Source: UBA993 sp964389365 (lineage in GTDB: Bacteria > Bacillota > Dethiobacteria > DTU022). Taken from it: a stretch of 58,515 nucleotides of DNA. Under the pieces are notes generated by a model. The model saw only the letters and a list, made by a program, of their open reading frames with translations, was not told the origin of the DNA and searched no databases. The number at the start of each line of letters is the position of its first letter. The stretch's first letter is position 1. Where the stretch lies: positions 1 to 58,515 of the forward strand of contig CAYMDO010000011.1 in assembly GCA_964389365.1 (NCBI GenBank), read 5' to 3'. Made by a program: the position numbers and the translations under genes. Of the stretch, positions 42,491 through 51,517 are shown piece after piece.

Positions 42491-43558
42491 CTAAATCGTG
42501 ATCAGTTCACGTGAGCTTGTAGTCATCCTACGCACACCGACTGCCGTAACCTGAACCATATCTTCGATACGCACCCCGCCCCGTCCCGGCATGTAAATGC
42601 CCGGTTCAATGGTTACCACCATGCCGGCTTCAAGTTTAGTTTCGCTGCGTTGGTTGAGGGTTGGGGCCTCATGAGTCTCCATGCCGATGCCGTGTCCGAG
42701 GCCGTGTCCGAAATATTCGCCATACCCGGCTTTTTCTATTATATCACGAGCAACCGAATCGATCTCCTTAGTATTTTTCCGCGGGCTTACAGCAGTGACA
42801 GCAGCGGCCTGTGCTTCTTTTACCAGTTCATAAATCTCGCTCTGCAACCAATCAGGCCTGCCGAGACAAACAGTACGGGTCATGTCCGTAGCGTAACCAT
42901 CAAAAACAGCGCCAAAATCAAAGGTCACCAATTCCCGATCCTTTATGATTTTCCCGGATGCGGAACCGTGCGGCAGGGCCCCTCGGGTACCGGAGGCTAC
43001 TATAAATTTGAAGGAACGTTCCTCCGCGCCGACGCGCAGTAAAAATATCTCCAGCTCCAGGGACAGCTCCCGCTCGCTTATTCCCGGCTTGATCAAGGAC
43101 AGCAGGTAAGAAAACGCTTGATCAAGCCGGGCCGCCCCTTTGCTCATCAAGTCCAGCTCTGCGTCGTTTTTTATCATTCGTAGCTGTTCAACAGAATCAG
43201 ACAGCGGCACCCACCGGTTTTTTAGCTTTTCTGACATCTCGCTGTAGCTGTCATAAAGCAGGTGCTTTGCTTCAAAACCGATAGTGTGCCAGCCGTTTTG
43301 CGTGATAATTTCGGAGAGGCCGGAATACAGATCGTCCTGCCGCCGGATAACGGTAAATGCACCGGCTTGTTCTTCAGCCTGCTCCAGGTAACGAAAATCG
43401 GTAACCAGGTAAGCCTGGTTGTCGCTGATCAACAACAAACCGCTGCTGCCGTCAAAACCGCTTAAATACCGGCAGTTCGCCGGATATGTAACCATCAGGG
43501 CGTCAACTTCTGAATCTGTAATTATCTTTCTGATCGCAATCAGGCGTTTGCTGCTCAT
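42491..43558 (-). CDS. pepP: Xaa-Pro aminopeptidase (M24 family)
   Basis: 355 residues: creatinase N-terminal domain (LMVTYPANCRYLSGFDGSSG) and a pita-bread catalytic domain with the five metal ligands in FDFGAVFDGYATDMTRT, HGLGHGIGMETHEAP and TIEPGIYMPGRGGVRIED. Cleaves an N-terminal residue before proline. In the conserved aroQ-pepP-efp order; ATG start overlaps nothing, 2 nt after aroQ. Confidence 0.95.
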   Translation of the reverse strand: MSSKRLIAIRKIITDSEVDALMVTYPANCRYLSGFDGSSGLLLISDNQAYLVTDFRYLEQAEEQAGAFTVIRRQDDLYSGLSEIITQNGWHTIGFEAKHLLYDSYSEMSEKLKNRWVPLSDSVEQLRMIKNDAELDLMSKGAARLDQAFSYLLSLIKPGISERELSLELEIFLLRVGAEERSFKFIVASGTRGALPHGSASGKIIKDRELVTFDFGAVFDGYATDMTRTVCLGRPDWLQSEIYELVKEAQAAAVTAVSPRKNTKEIDSVARDIIEKAGYGEYFGHGLGHGIGMETHEAPTLNQRSETKLEAGMVVTIEPGIYMPGRGGVRIEDMVQVTAVGVRRMTTSSRELITI

Positions 43559-43560
43559 TG

Positions 43561-44010
43561 TTATATTTCTTTGCCAATTACCTGAACCAGCGCTTCCAAT
43601 CCAAGCAGGTAACTGTTGATGCCGAAACCGCAGACAATCCCGGCAGCGACCGGAGAAACCACCGAATGAGCACGAAAAGCCTCGCGGGCAAATATATTGC
43701 TTATGTGCACTTCAACCAGAGGCAGCCCTGCAGCGGCAAGCGCTTCACGCAGGGCATAGCTATAGTGGGTAAAAGCTGCGGGGTTAATCAATATCCCATC
43801 GTATGCTGCAGATGCTGCCTGGATCTTATCGATCAATTCTCCTTCGTGATTAGACTGGAACAAATCAACTGCCGCGCCCAGGCTGGAAGCCTTTGCCGTA
43901 ATATCTGCATTGACCCGGTCAAGGGTAAAGTTGCCGTAGATTTCAGGCTCCCGTCTGCCCAGCAGGTTTAAATTCGGTCCATGCAGTACCAGAATTTTCA
44001 GTAGCGCCAT
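43561..44010 (-). CDS. aroQ: 3-dehydroquinate dehydratase, type II
   Basis: Dehydrates 3-dehydroquinate in the shikimate pathway. The 149 residues show VLHGPNLNLLGRREPEIYG with the catalytic Tyr/Arg loop, NPAAFTHYSYALREAL, and VEVHISNIFAREAFRAHSV with the catalytic His. Strong SD (GAGGAGGGAAAG) before the ATG. A hairpin (CAGGTTT 44077-44083 / AAACCTG 44088-44094) and a loose promoter-like TTGCTG-16-TATGAT lie in the 180 nt upstream. Confidence 0.96.
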   Translation of the reverse strand: MALLKILVLHGPNLNLLGRREPEIYGNFTLDRVNADITAKASSLGAAVDLFQSNHEGELIDKIQAASAAYDGILINPAAFTHYSYALREALAAAGLPLVEVHISNIFAREAFRAHSVVSPVAAGIVCGFGINSYLLGLEALVQVIGKEI

Positions 44011-44190
44011 CAGCTTTCCCTCCTCATGCCTGAAGTATCATCATAAATTACAGACTTACAGCAGCAATTCCTGCCGCAGGTTTAATAAAACCTGTATCTA
44101 TTGTGCAAACGGGTAAATTGCTGCCTGTTTCTTTATCAAACCTTCACGCCTAAACTCCGGCCTGCGTTCTTTGGGCAAACCGGCAGCACA

Positions 44191-44736
44191 TTATATTTCA
44201 GTATGTTTCAGATCAAGCTTTCTGATAATTTCTGCTGCGACACGGTTAACGTTTTTCCCGGTCGTATCAAATTGATAAGCACAGGTATCATAAAATTCTG
44301 CCCGTTCCGCCAGCAGAGCTTCAATAGTTGACAGGAGGTCTTTTGACCCGGCAAGCAGCGGTCTTCCCCCCTGAGCCCTGATCCGCTTTATGAGCGCCTT
44401 TGTTGAGGCCGTTAAGAGCAGCAGTAACCCCATTTTCTGCAATACCAGACGGTTTTCAGCCCTGATCAGCGCTCCTCCCCCGGTTGCCACTACCAGTGAG
44501 CCTGGCACGTATTCAACTAACCTCCTTATCACCTCAGTTTCCAGATCGCGAAAATCGCTTTCGCCACGGGTTTCAAAGATCTTGGAAACCATACAACCGG
44601 ACTGCCGCTCGATCAGTTGGTCGGTATCAACAAAATTGCGGCCCAGCCTGGCAGCAAGAATTTTACCGACCGCACTCTTACCTGTGCCCATGAAACCACA
44701 GAGAATTAACTGGCTGTTTGTCTTTTTTCCCGCCAT
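44191..44736 (-). CDS. aroK: shikimate kinase
   Basis: Phosphorylates shikimate with ATP. The 181 residues contain Walker A GFMGTGKSAVGK, the DTDQLIERQSG substrate motif, RDLETEVI and the VVATGGGALI glycine-rich strand. Located between a pseudopilin gene (18 nt upstream) and aroQ, so pilus and shikimate genes share a transcript. Confidence 0.95.
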   Translation of the reverse strand: MAGKKTNSQLILCGFMGTGKSAVGKILAARLGRNFVDTDQLIERQSGCMVSKIFETRGESDFRDLETEVIRRLVEYVPGSLVVATGGGALIRAENRLVLQKMGLLLLLTASTKALIKRIRAQGGRPLLAGSKDLLSTIEALLAERAEFYDTCAYQFDTTGKNVNRVAAEIIRKLDLKHTEI

Positions 44737-44754
44737 ATCAGCCTGACCTCGTTA

Positions 44755-45282
44755 TTACCAGTTCTCAGGCGGAGTTTCAGAAACTCTCACCCGGCCTGTA
44801 CCAGGGGTTACTATTACATAAAGCAATTGTCCTGTCCTGTCCTGAAGGGTAACCGTTCCCCCCGGATTGGCAGCCCCGCTGCGCGAAAAATACATAGTTT
44901 TTACCGAGCCGGAAAGGGGAAAATTGTTTGCTTTAATGCTCACGCCCTCCGGCAGCGAAATATTAACATACTTGCTGGTTTTTCCGTCTTTAAGCCTATA
45001 AATATCCTTACCGCCTGAGTCTTTCCTGAATTCAACATACTGGCTCCAACCTGCGGTAATAGCTTTATGCTGGGTTTTTCGTAAATCTGTAGCCATGGTG
45101 CGGGCCGCAATTTCCAGGTTGCGGTTGGTTCCAAAATCAACCAAAGCGGGTACTGCGATTAGCGCCATCAACGACAACAGGCCGATTACACATAATATTT
45201 CAACCAGTGTAAAGGCCTTCTGGGCGCCATCACATTTTATCCGCCCGCTTGCCAATGCCCTCTTAAAGCGCTTTTCCATCAA
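44755..45282 (-). CDS. type IV pilin-like / GspH-type pseudopilin
   Basis: 175 residues with a prepilin-type signal: basic leader, then AFTLVEILCVIGLLSLMALIAVPAL. The residue before the cleavage point is Ala rather than the usual Gly, with Phe at +1 and Glu at +5 kept. The C-terminal region is beta-rich and resembles FimT/GspH minor pilins (TMATDLRKTQHKAITAG). Overlaps pilB by 4 nt. Confidence 0.83.
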   Translation of the reverse strand: MMEKRFKRALASGRIKCDGAQKAFTLVEILCVIGLLSLMALIAVPALVDFGTNRNLEIAARTMATDLRKTQHKAITAGWSQYVEFRKDSGGKDIYRLKDGKTSKYVNISLPEGVSIKANNFPLSGSVKTMYFSRSGAANPGGTVTLQDRTGQLLYVIVTPGTGRVRVSETPPENW

Positions 45283-47036
45283 TCCGGATCCCTCTGCAGG
45301 GTTGATAAGTAAGCGATGCTGTTTTTATCAAGCGCCGCCTCGGTGTTGATAATCGTATTAAAGGTGGCTCGAACAATCTCATTGACCGTGGTTTTACCTT
45401 CCAGGATCAGGCGCAGGCCGTCTTTGACCAGGGTTTGCATTCCCTGCCGCACAGCTACCTGCTGCAGTTCCTCTGTCGAGGCTCCCTGCATGATCATTTC
45501 ATGCAGCCGCTGATTGATTACCAAAACCTCCTGAATCGACAGGCGGCCCTTATAACCGGTCTGGTTGCAGCGATTGCATTTTTTGCCATGCCATAACCTT
45601 TCTGGCGGATCGCAATCAAAATACCCTCTATAAAAGGCTTTTTCCTGATTGCTCAGCGGGTACTCGGCCGCACAATAGGAACATATTTGCCTGACCAACC
45701 GTTGGGCGATTACCCCCAGCAGTGATGAATTTACCAGGTATTTTTCCAAACCCATATCGGTTAACCGGGTTACAGCGCCGGCGGCATTGTTAGTATGCAG
45801 GGTGCTTAAGACCAGATGACCCGTTAAAGCCGACTGCACGGAGATTGCAGCTGTTTCCGGATCACGTATCTCGCCGACCATAACAATATTCGGATCCTGG
45901 CGCAGGATTGAACGCAGGGCGTTGGCAAATGTCCGGTTGATTTTACGGTTCACCTGGACCTGGTTGATACCCTTAAAACGATATTCAACCGGATCTTCTA
46001 CTGTAATAATGTTTTTCTGCGGGCGGTTAAGGTGGTTCAACGCTGAATAGAGGGTTGTAGTTTTTCCGCATCCGGTCGGCCCGGTCACAAGCAGCAAGCC
46101 GTGCTGGTTCAACAGCAGCCGCCGGAAAAGATTGTAGTTTGCTTCCGAAAAACCAAGCTCCCCCAGCGGTAGTATAATCCGCTGTTTCTCCAGCAGCCTG
46201 ATCACAATTTTTTCCCCGTTGATCGTTGGCAGGGTTGAAATCCGAAGGTTAATTCCGGCCCGGCCTTCCTGCCAATCAATATTGCCGTCCTGAGGCAATC
46301 TTTTTTCTGCTATATCGAGGTTGGCCATAATCTTCACCCTGGAAATAATATTTGACTGCTGCTGCCCTGTCGGAGCAACAATATCGTGCAGCATCCCATC
46401 TAAACGCATCCTGATTCTTAATTCCTTTTCACCGGGCTCAAGGTGGATGTCGCTGGCACCCTCGGCGATAGCCTGTTCAATCAGCGAGTTAACGATCTGC
46501 ACCACCGGCGAACCGTCGTTGCGAAGTTCTGTTTCCGGCTCGTTAATGCTTCCCCGCGCCTGCCGGCCTGCAGCTTTTACCAACTCCGGTTTGCGCGGAG
46601 CTAGACCGTAGAAGCGTGAGAGCATCTGCCTGATCGCACTGTCACAGGCCAAAACCGTTATTATCTCTGCCCCGGTGAGCATGGCGACATAATCAATCGC
46701 TTCTAAATCCATAGGATCGCTCATTGCCAGGGTAATCCTGCCGTTTTCCGCGGACAGCGGCAAGACCCGGTAACGCGCAGCTATTTCTGCCGGAATCCTG
46801 GCAATCACCTGCGGGTCAATCGGAAATAGGCTTAAATTAACCTGACTGATTCCCAGTTCATTTTCAAACACTTTAAGAAGTTGTTCTTCAGTAATTATCT
46901 CTTTTTCGATTAACAGCCTGGCTACCCGTTTGCCGCTGCGGCGGCTTTCGGCAAGCAGTTCAAATAGGAGTTCCCGCTCAACCAAACCCTGCTCCAAAAG
47001 AGCGCTCTCGATTTTTCTGTGGTTAAAAACTGCCAT
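45279..47036 (-). CDS. pilB: type IV pilus assembly ATPase PilB (GspE family)
   Basis: Hexameric extension motor for pilus assembly. Start at 47036 (MAVFNHRKIESALLEQ) has AAGGAG ten bases upstream, inside the aroE end; the frame extends into aroE without support. The 585 residues contain an N-terminal MshEN domain (about 10-145; a fold that can bind c-di-GMP in some relatives), Walker A LVTGPTGCGKTTTLYSAL, the Asp and His boxes, Walker B MVGEIRDPETA and a tetracysteine zinc site (CSYC...CNRC). Operon aroE-pilB-pilin-aroK. Confidence 0.94.
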   Translation of the reverse strand: MAVFNHRKIESALLEQGLVERELLFELLAESRRSGKRVARLLIEKEIITEEQLLKVFENELGISQVNLSLFPIDPQVIARIPAEIAARYRVLPLSAENGRITLAMSDPMDLEAIDYVAMLTGAEIITVLACDSAIRQMLSRFYGLAPRKPELVKAAGRQARGSINEPETELRNDGSPVVQIVNSLIEQAIAEGASDIHLEPGEKELRIRMRLDGMLHDIVAPTGQQQSNIISRVKIMANLDIAEKRLPQDGNIDWQEGRAGINLRISTLPTINGEKIVIRLLEKQRIILPLGELGFSEANYNLFRRLLLNQHGLLLVTGPTGCGKTTTLYSALNHLNRPQKNIITVEDPVEYRFKGINQVQVNRKINRTFANALRSILRQDPNIVMVGEIRDPETAAISVQSALTGHLVLSTLHTNNAAGAVTRLTDMGLEKYLVNSSLLGVIAQRLVRQICSYCAAEYPLSNQEKAFYRGYFDCDPPERLWHGKKCNRCNQTGYKGRLSIQEVLVINQRLHEMIMQGASTEELQQVAVRQGMQTLVKDGLRLILEGKTTVNEIVRATFNTIINTEAALDKNSIAYLSTLQRDPD

Positions 47037-47910
47037 CCAGCAGCTCCTTCTTTCGGTAGCGGGCCAGTGCTGATTCAATCTCTTCTTCCGGGGCAGCCTG
47101 CCCGGTAAACAGCTTGAAGGCAAGCAGCGCCTGCCTAAACAGCAGGCCAATACCGTTATGCGTGATGGCATTGGCGCCGGCTGCAGATTTCATCACTTCA
47201 GTTTCCGCCGGGCTGTAGCGCAGGTCAAAGAAAATTTTTCCCCCACCGTTAAATTCTTTTCTGTGTAGAGCTTTTACAACCTCATCTGCATCCAGCGGCA
47301 AGCAGTAAACAATCAGGTGGCAGGCATCCAGCGCTGCCTTTAACCGGCCGCTGTCCAGGGGCAGGCAATGGCATATATCCAGCGAAGTATGCTCAAAAAG
47401 TAAAGCAGCCAGGGTTTCGGCATTTTCGGGATTTCGATTCGCAAGATAAAGTTCCTTTAACCCTTTTTTTGCAAGGTGATATGCTACAGCACGGGCTGAA
47501 CCACCTGCGCCGATCAACAAAGCCGGCTTATTCGGGCTGTAACCCGGGTCCGCTTTCAGCAGGGCATGGTAAAATCCCTTTCCATCGGTAGAAGAACCGC
47601 ATAAAAAACCTTCCTTATTTACAATCGTATTAACCGAGTTGCATATTTTAGCATCTTCATCTACCTGATCGATACAGGGGATTACCATTTCCTTGTAAGG
47701 GCTGGTAATGTTACAGCCGCCGGCAGCGAGGGCTTTTAGACCTTTCACCGCATTACTGATTTCGGTTGCCTCAACAGCGGCAGCCAGGTAAACAGCATTG
47801 ATATTCAGCAACCTGAAACCGGTGTTGTAGATCAGCGGAGACAGCGAATGGGTAACAGGGTTACCGAGTAAAAAGTAATATGCAGTTTCCGCGTTGCACT
47901 CCATCATCAT
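47023..47910 (-). CDS. aroE: shikimate dehydrogenase
   Basis: NADPH-dependent reduction of 3-dehydroshikimate. The 295 residues show the substrate motif GNPVTHSLSPLIYN, catalytic Lys in NITSPYKEMVI, the dinucleotide loop LIGAGGSARAVAYHLA, NRNPENAETL and the C-terminal NGIGLLFRQALLAFKLFTG. First gene of the minus-strand operon aroE-pilB-pilin-aroK-aroQ. Confidence 0.95.
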   Translation of the reverse strand: MMMECNAETAYYFLLGNPVTHSLSPLIYNTGFRLLNINAVYLAAAVEATEISNAVKGLKALAAGGCNITSPYKEMVIPCIDQVDEDAKICNSVNTIVNKEGFLCGSSTDGKGFYHALLKADPGYSPNKPALLIGAGGSARAVAYHLAKKGLKELYLANRNPENAETLAALLFEHTSLDICHCLPLDSGRLKAALDACHLIVYCLPLDADEVVKALHRKEFNGGGKIFFDLRYSPAETEVMKSAAGANAITHNGIGLLFRQALLAFKLFTGQAAPEEEIESALARYRKKELLDGSF

Positions 47911-47939
47911 CCAGCTGTCCCACCCTGTAAATAATAGGT

Positions 47940-47968
47940 ATTATAGCATTTATATATCCAAACGGAAA
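47940..47968 (-). promoter_or_regulatory. possible promoter of aroE operon
   Basis: Minus strand perfect TATAAT (47945-47940) with a weak -35 (TTTCCG, 47968-47963) at a 17-nt spacing, about 30 nt upstream of the aroE start. Confidence 0.4.
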
Positions 47969-48110
47969 GGGAAGATACAGAGTTTTCTCAAAAAAAGTCT
48001 ATTTTTAGGATAGAAGGGCAGGAATTATTTTTTTGCTGTCGAACTAAACTAAGCTCGCAATGAATCGCAGCGCTGTGGCCGGAAAACCGGCACCCGGGAG
48101 GTTCTGCTAG
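47969..48110 (+). promoter_or_regulatory. pilD leader region with GC-rich hairpin
   Basis: Between the divergent aroE and pilD genes. It holds a hairpin GCCGG-AAAA-CCGGC (48078-48091) followed by CCCGGGAGG, the pilD SD. A clear sigma-A promoter for pilD was not found. The GCAATGAATCGCAGCGC stretch before the hairpin could fold with it as a structured leader, but it matches no riboswitch class that I recognise. Confidence 0.3.
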
Positions 48111-48914
48111 TTGGCAGCCGACGATTTGTTTTTGCTTTTGATCCTGTTTATTTTCGGACTCTGCTTCGGCAGTTTTCTGAATGTATTAGTTTACCGGTTA
48201 CCGTTGAAGTTATCTATTATTAAACCCCCTTCAAGTTGCCCTGCCTGTAAAACCGGGCTATCTTTCATTGATCTGATCCCCCTTTTCGGGTACCTGTTGT
48301 TAAAGGGAAAATGCCGTTACTGTTCCGCTTCGATTAGCTTCCGCTACCCTTTGGTCGAGCTGTTTACAGGTTTGCTTTTTGTTGCGGTCTTTTACCAGTT
48401 TGGTTTTTCAGCTTCGGGATTTTTTTACCTTGCCCTGCTCGTTCTTTTATATGCAGTTACCCTGATTGACCTTGACCTCAGGATCGTACCGAATGCACTT
48501 GTCGCCGCCGGCATGATCGCTGGCCTGTTATTCTACCTGCCGGCGCTCCTATCAATGGTCACTAAGGTTCCGGGCTGGCTCTTAATTGACCGCCTGCCCC
48601 TGGATGCTATGCTTGGGTTTTTCACAGGTGGCGGCCTACTGCTGATCATAATCCTGGTCAGCCGAGGCGGTATGGGTGCGGGCGACATGAAGCTGATGGC
48701 AATGATCGGTTTATATGTCGGGCTGCGCGGCGTGGCATTGGTATTACTGGCCGCATTTATCCTGGGTGCTCTGGCCGGAATCGCTATGATGCTCCTTGGC
48801 CGGGCAACGCGTAAAAGCGCCCTTCCTTTTGCCCCATACCTGGCTATGGCCACTCTGGTGGAAGTGTTCTGGGGTGAAATAATCTGGAATTGGTATATTA
48901 ACCTGATCCTGTAA
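48111..48914 (+). CDS. pilD: prepilin peptidase / N-methyltransferase (A24)
   Basis: Membrane aspartyl protease that cuts prepilin leaders and methylates the new N-terminus. The 267 residues have the N-terminal methyltransferase part with two CxxC pairs (CPACKTG, CRYCSAS), about seven membrane segments and the catalytic aspartates in LIDLDLRIVPN and GGMGAGDMKLM. TTG start with GGAGG nine bases upstream. First gene of the plus-strand pilus cluster. Confidence 0.95.
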   Translation: MAADDLFLLLILFIFGLCFGSFLNVLVYRLPLKLSIIKPPSSCPACKTGLSFIDLIPLFGYLLLKGKCRYCSASISFRYPLVELFTGLLFVAVFYQFGFSASGFFYLALLVLLYAVTLIDLDLRIVPNALVAAGMIAGLLFYLPALLSMVTKVPGWLLIDRLPLDAMLGFFTGGGLLLIIILVSRGGMGAGDMKLMAMIGLYVGLRGVALVLLAAFILGALAGIAMMLLGRATRKSALPFAPYLAMATLVEVFWGEIIWNWYINLIL

Positions 48915-48981
48915 AGAGTCCTGTTCGCAGATCATTTTTTTGCTATGGATAACACAACTGAATGCAGAAGGAGACGCAGCA

Positions 48982-49413
48982 ATGTTCAGGATGGTTAAGA
49001 ACAGCGCATCCGGTTATACTTTTATTGAGCTGCTGATTGCTCTTGCCCTTCTGGGCATTGTTGTTGCCCCCTTATTAAACCTTTTTGCCACAGGGTATGC
49101 TTATATCGGCAATGCCCGCATGCAGACCACTGCCCTAAACCTCTGCCGTGACAGGATCGAAGAGATGCGGGCACTGGGTTACCCGGCTGTTTACAATCTT
49201 TACCTTGAAAATCCCTCTACAGTATCAATTGAGACAAACCTTGCCGGTTTTTCCGGTTTTATCAGGGAAACAACCCTAACCCGGGTAGAACTACCGGCGG
49301 CTACAGGCAATGGGACTGCTGCCGAGCTGCTGCAGATTGATGTAGCTGTATCCTGGTGGGAGAATAACTGCAAGCATGAAGAAACACTTTCTACTTACTT
49401 TAGCGGGCGCTAG
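48982..49413 (+). CDS. type IV prepilin-like protein, PilV/GspI type
   Basis: 143 residues; start at 48982 (MFRMVKNSASG) has AAGGAG eight bases upstream. Prepilin motif G/YTFIELLIALALLG (Tyr at +1, Glu at +5) followed by a hydrophobic helix and NLCRDRIEEMRALGYP, typical of PilV-like minor pilins. Likely part of the pilus-priming tip complex. Confidence 0.85.
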   Translation: MFRMVKNSASGYTFIELLIALALLGIVVAPLLNLFATGYAYIGNARMQTTALNLCRDRIEEMRALGYPAVYNLYLENPSTVSIETNLAGFSGFIRETTLTRVELPAATGNGTAAELLQIDVAVSWWENNCKHEETLSTYFSGR

Positions 49414-49431
49414 CGCCCCGGGGGAGTAAAC

Positions 49432-49968
49432 ATGCCGAAGAAAGAAGCAGGTTTTACCCTAATTGAGCTGATAATTACATTATGCGTGATCGGTTTTGTG
49501 GTTACAGCTGTTTACAGTTTTTACCTGGCAGGCCTTGCCGGTTGGCAGCGTGCCATTGACCATGCAGAGTACCAACAAAGCGCCAGGATTGCCATGGATA
49601 AGATCGTTCGTGAACTGACCTTCGCCAAAGCGGTATCCCTTCATAAGCAGGGGCAGGAACTGCGATTTCAAAAACATGGAGACAGCCGTACCCTGCGCTT
49701 CCGGCTGGTCGGCCCGCAACTTGTCTTTGATGTTTACCCGACTTCCAGTGCTTCGTACTACCATAACGTAGTGGCGTTAGGGATAACCGAAATGAATTTT
49801 ATTATACATAATAACCGTTTAATTGAAATAACCATAGGCGCAGGGACCTTCAACCCCCAAAATGGCAAAGTGCTGGAAACAGTTTACCGGCTTACCAGCT
49901 CGGTTTGCCCTCGTAACCTGCCTAAAGCGGTTGCATCGGTTGCTGTGGGCGCCTATGCAGAACCATAA
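49432..49968 (+). CDS. type IV prepilin-like protein, PilW/GspJ type
   Basis: 178 residues with a short basic leader and cleavage site G/FTLIELIITLCVIGF. GGGGGAG precedes the ATG. The remainder is beta-rich with QSARIAMDKIVRELTFAKAV, the usual segment after the helix in PilW/GspJ-like minor pilins. Overlaps the next gene by 14 nt. Confidence 0.86.
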   Translation: MPKKEAGFTLIELIITLCVIGFVVTAVYSFYLAGLAGWQRAIDHAEYQQSARIAMDKIVRELTFAKAVSLHKQGQELRFQKHGDSRTLRFRLVGPQLVFDVYPTSSASYYHNVVALGITEMNFIIHNNRLIEITIGAGTFNPQNGKVLETVYRLTSSVCPRNLPKAVASVAVGAYAEP

Positions 49969-50386
49969 GGTGATACCGGCGAACCGGGGAAATGGCAGTT
50001 TTTTAGCTGACAGCCGGGGGATGGTCCTTGTCCTGATCCTGGTTTTTACCGCCGTGCTTCTGCTGCTCGGGGCGGCTCTGCTTACCAATGCCTTTAATGA
50101 AAAGTTGATCGCCGGGTACCAGAAACAAGAACTGCAGCAGCAATATTTGGCTGAATCCGGCCTGGAAGCAGGGATCGCCCTGCTGCAGCAAGACTTTTAC
50201 AGTAACCAAGTCTTGACCTGCAGCTTGATGGAAGGAAGTTTCAGGGTCACTTTTGAGAACAGCGGCAGCACAAGCAGGCGCATCAGGTCGGCGGGCACAG
50301 TTGGCGATTTTACGTATGTGCTGCTGATCGAGGTTTTCCTAAACCCTGACAGATCGCTTTCTTACGGGCAGTGGCAAAGGCTTTAA
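49955..50386 (+). CDS. PilX-like minor pilin component
   Basis: 143 residues from the ATG at 49955 (MQNHKVIPAN); the frame is open upstream to 49862 but there overlaps the PilW-like gene. One strongly hydrophobic helix (GMVLVLILVFTAVLLLLGAALL) without the Glu5 prepilin box, followed by AGYQKQELQQQYLAESGLEAGIALL, the AESG-type motif of PilX/GspK proteins. Translation is probably coupled to the gene before it. Confidence 0.75.
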   Translation: MQNHKVIPANRGNGSFLADSRGMVLVLILVFTAVLLLLGAALLTNAFNEKLIAGYQKQELQQQYLAESGLEAGIALLQQDFYSNQVLTCSLMEGSFRVTFENSGSTSRRIRSAGTVGDFTYVLLIEVFLNPDRSLSYGQWQRL

Positions 50387-50425
50387 ATCAGCAAGAAAAA
50401 TATTACGGATGTGAGCAAAAGATAA

Positions 50426-51517
50426 ATGGCTGGCAAAAATTGCAATACTGTTACCCGCAGTAACCTGAAATTTAAAAGCTCAACCTCGCCGATCGGGCTG
50501 GATATCGGCTCGGCCCAGATTAAGGTTATACAGTTACGGCAGAAAGCTGGAGCCTTATCTTGTACAACATGTTTTACAGCTTCCACCCCATCAGGAGCTA
50601 TTTCCGAGGGCCGCATTATTGATCAGGAAAAGTTAAGCTATAAACTGGGGCAGATAAAGAAAAAGCTAACCACCAAAAATAACCTGGCAAATATCTGCCT
50701 CGGCCCGGAATCCCACTACCTGCGCATAATTTCCCTGCCGCCGCTTTCAAAGAAAGATTTGCTAAAAACACTGCCCTGGGAAGTTGAAAAACACTTTCCG
50801 TTAAAAGCTGTTAACGCATCCTATGATTGCTGCCCACTGAACGGCAGCAAAACATCCGGTAATGGCAGCAGGTATATCCTGGCTGCTGCTGAAACAGAAA
50901 CTGCAGATATTTTGGCCGGAGTGGTTGAAAAAGCAGGTTTCGTTCCTCTCTCTATGGAAGTGAACCCCCTTTCCTTGCTGCGCGTGGAAACCGTGAACAG
51001 GCATGCCAATCCACCTAATTTTGATGGCAGAGGCAAGGCTCTGCTTGATATCGGTTACCGCTGTTCCACACTGCTCTTGACGGTAAATGGAACGTTGCAT
51101 TACTGCCGCTACCTACGGTTCGGTGTTTTCGATTTTTTAAAAGAAGCTTCTTCCGACAGCGGAATCAACCCCTCTGAAGCGCACCGGCTTAATTTTAATT
51201 TTCTGAAGCCTGTTACAGCCAGCGCTACAAAAAGCAGCAACATACTGGCCGAACAGATCACCGCTAGCATCGGTTATTATCTCGATCAGTCAGCCTCCGG
51301 AAAAGCAGAACCGGGCCTGCTTGCAGTTAGCGGGGGAGGCGCGGTTATTCCAGGCCTGATCGGTTATCTGCAAAGCAAGCTTTCGATTAAAGTGGGGCTG
51401 CAGCAGCTGCCGGCATTAAACGGGCTCTGTATCGGCGGTATAACTTCAGTGCGGCAAAACAACCCCGCTGTCTATACCACGGCGTTCGGCCTTGCCCTCA
51501 GGGGGTGGCTCAGGTAA
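50426..51517 (+). CDS. pilM: type IV pilus assembly protein PilM
   Basis: Actin-like cytoplasmic ATPase of the pilus inner-membrane platform. The 363 residues have the phosphate loop PIGLDIGSAQIKVIQL, LPWEVEKHFPLKAVNASYD, and the second nucleotide-binding region ALLDIGYRCSTLLL and LAVSGGGAVIPGL. It binds the PilN N-terminus. Overlaps pilN by 13 nt; order pilM-pilN-pilO-pilC is conserved. Confidence 0.92.
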   Translation: MAGKNCNTVTRSNLKFKSSTSPIGLDIGSAQIKVIQLRQKAGALSCTTCFTASTPSGAISEGRIIDQEKLSYKLGQIKKKLTTKNNLANICLGPESHYLRIISLPPLSKKDLLKTLPWEVEKHFPLKAVNASYDCCPLNGSKTSGNGSRYILAAAETETADILAGVVEKAGFVPLSMEVNPLSLLRVETVNRHANPPNFDGRGKALLDIGYRCSTLLLTVNGTLHYCRYLRFGVFDFLKEASSDSGINPSEAHRLNFNFLKPVTASATKSSNILAEQITASIGYYLDQSASGKAEPGLLAVSGGGAVIPGLIGYLQSKLSIKVGLQQLPALNGLCIGGITSVRQNNPAVYTTAFGLALRGWLR

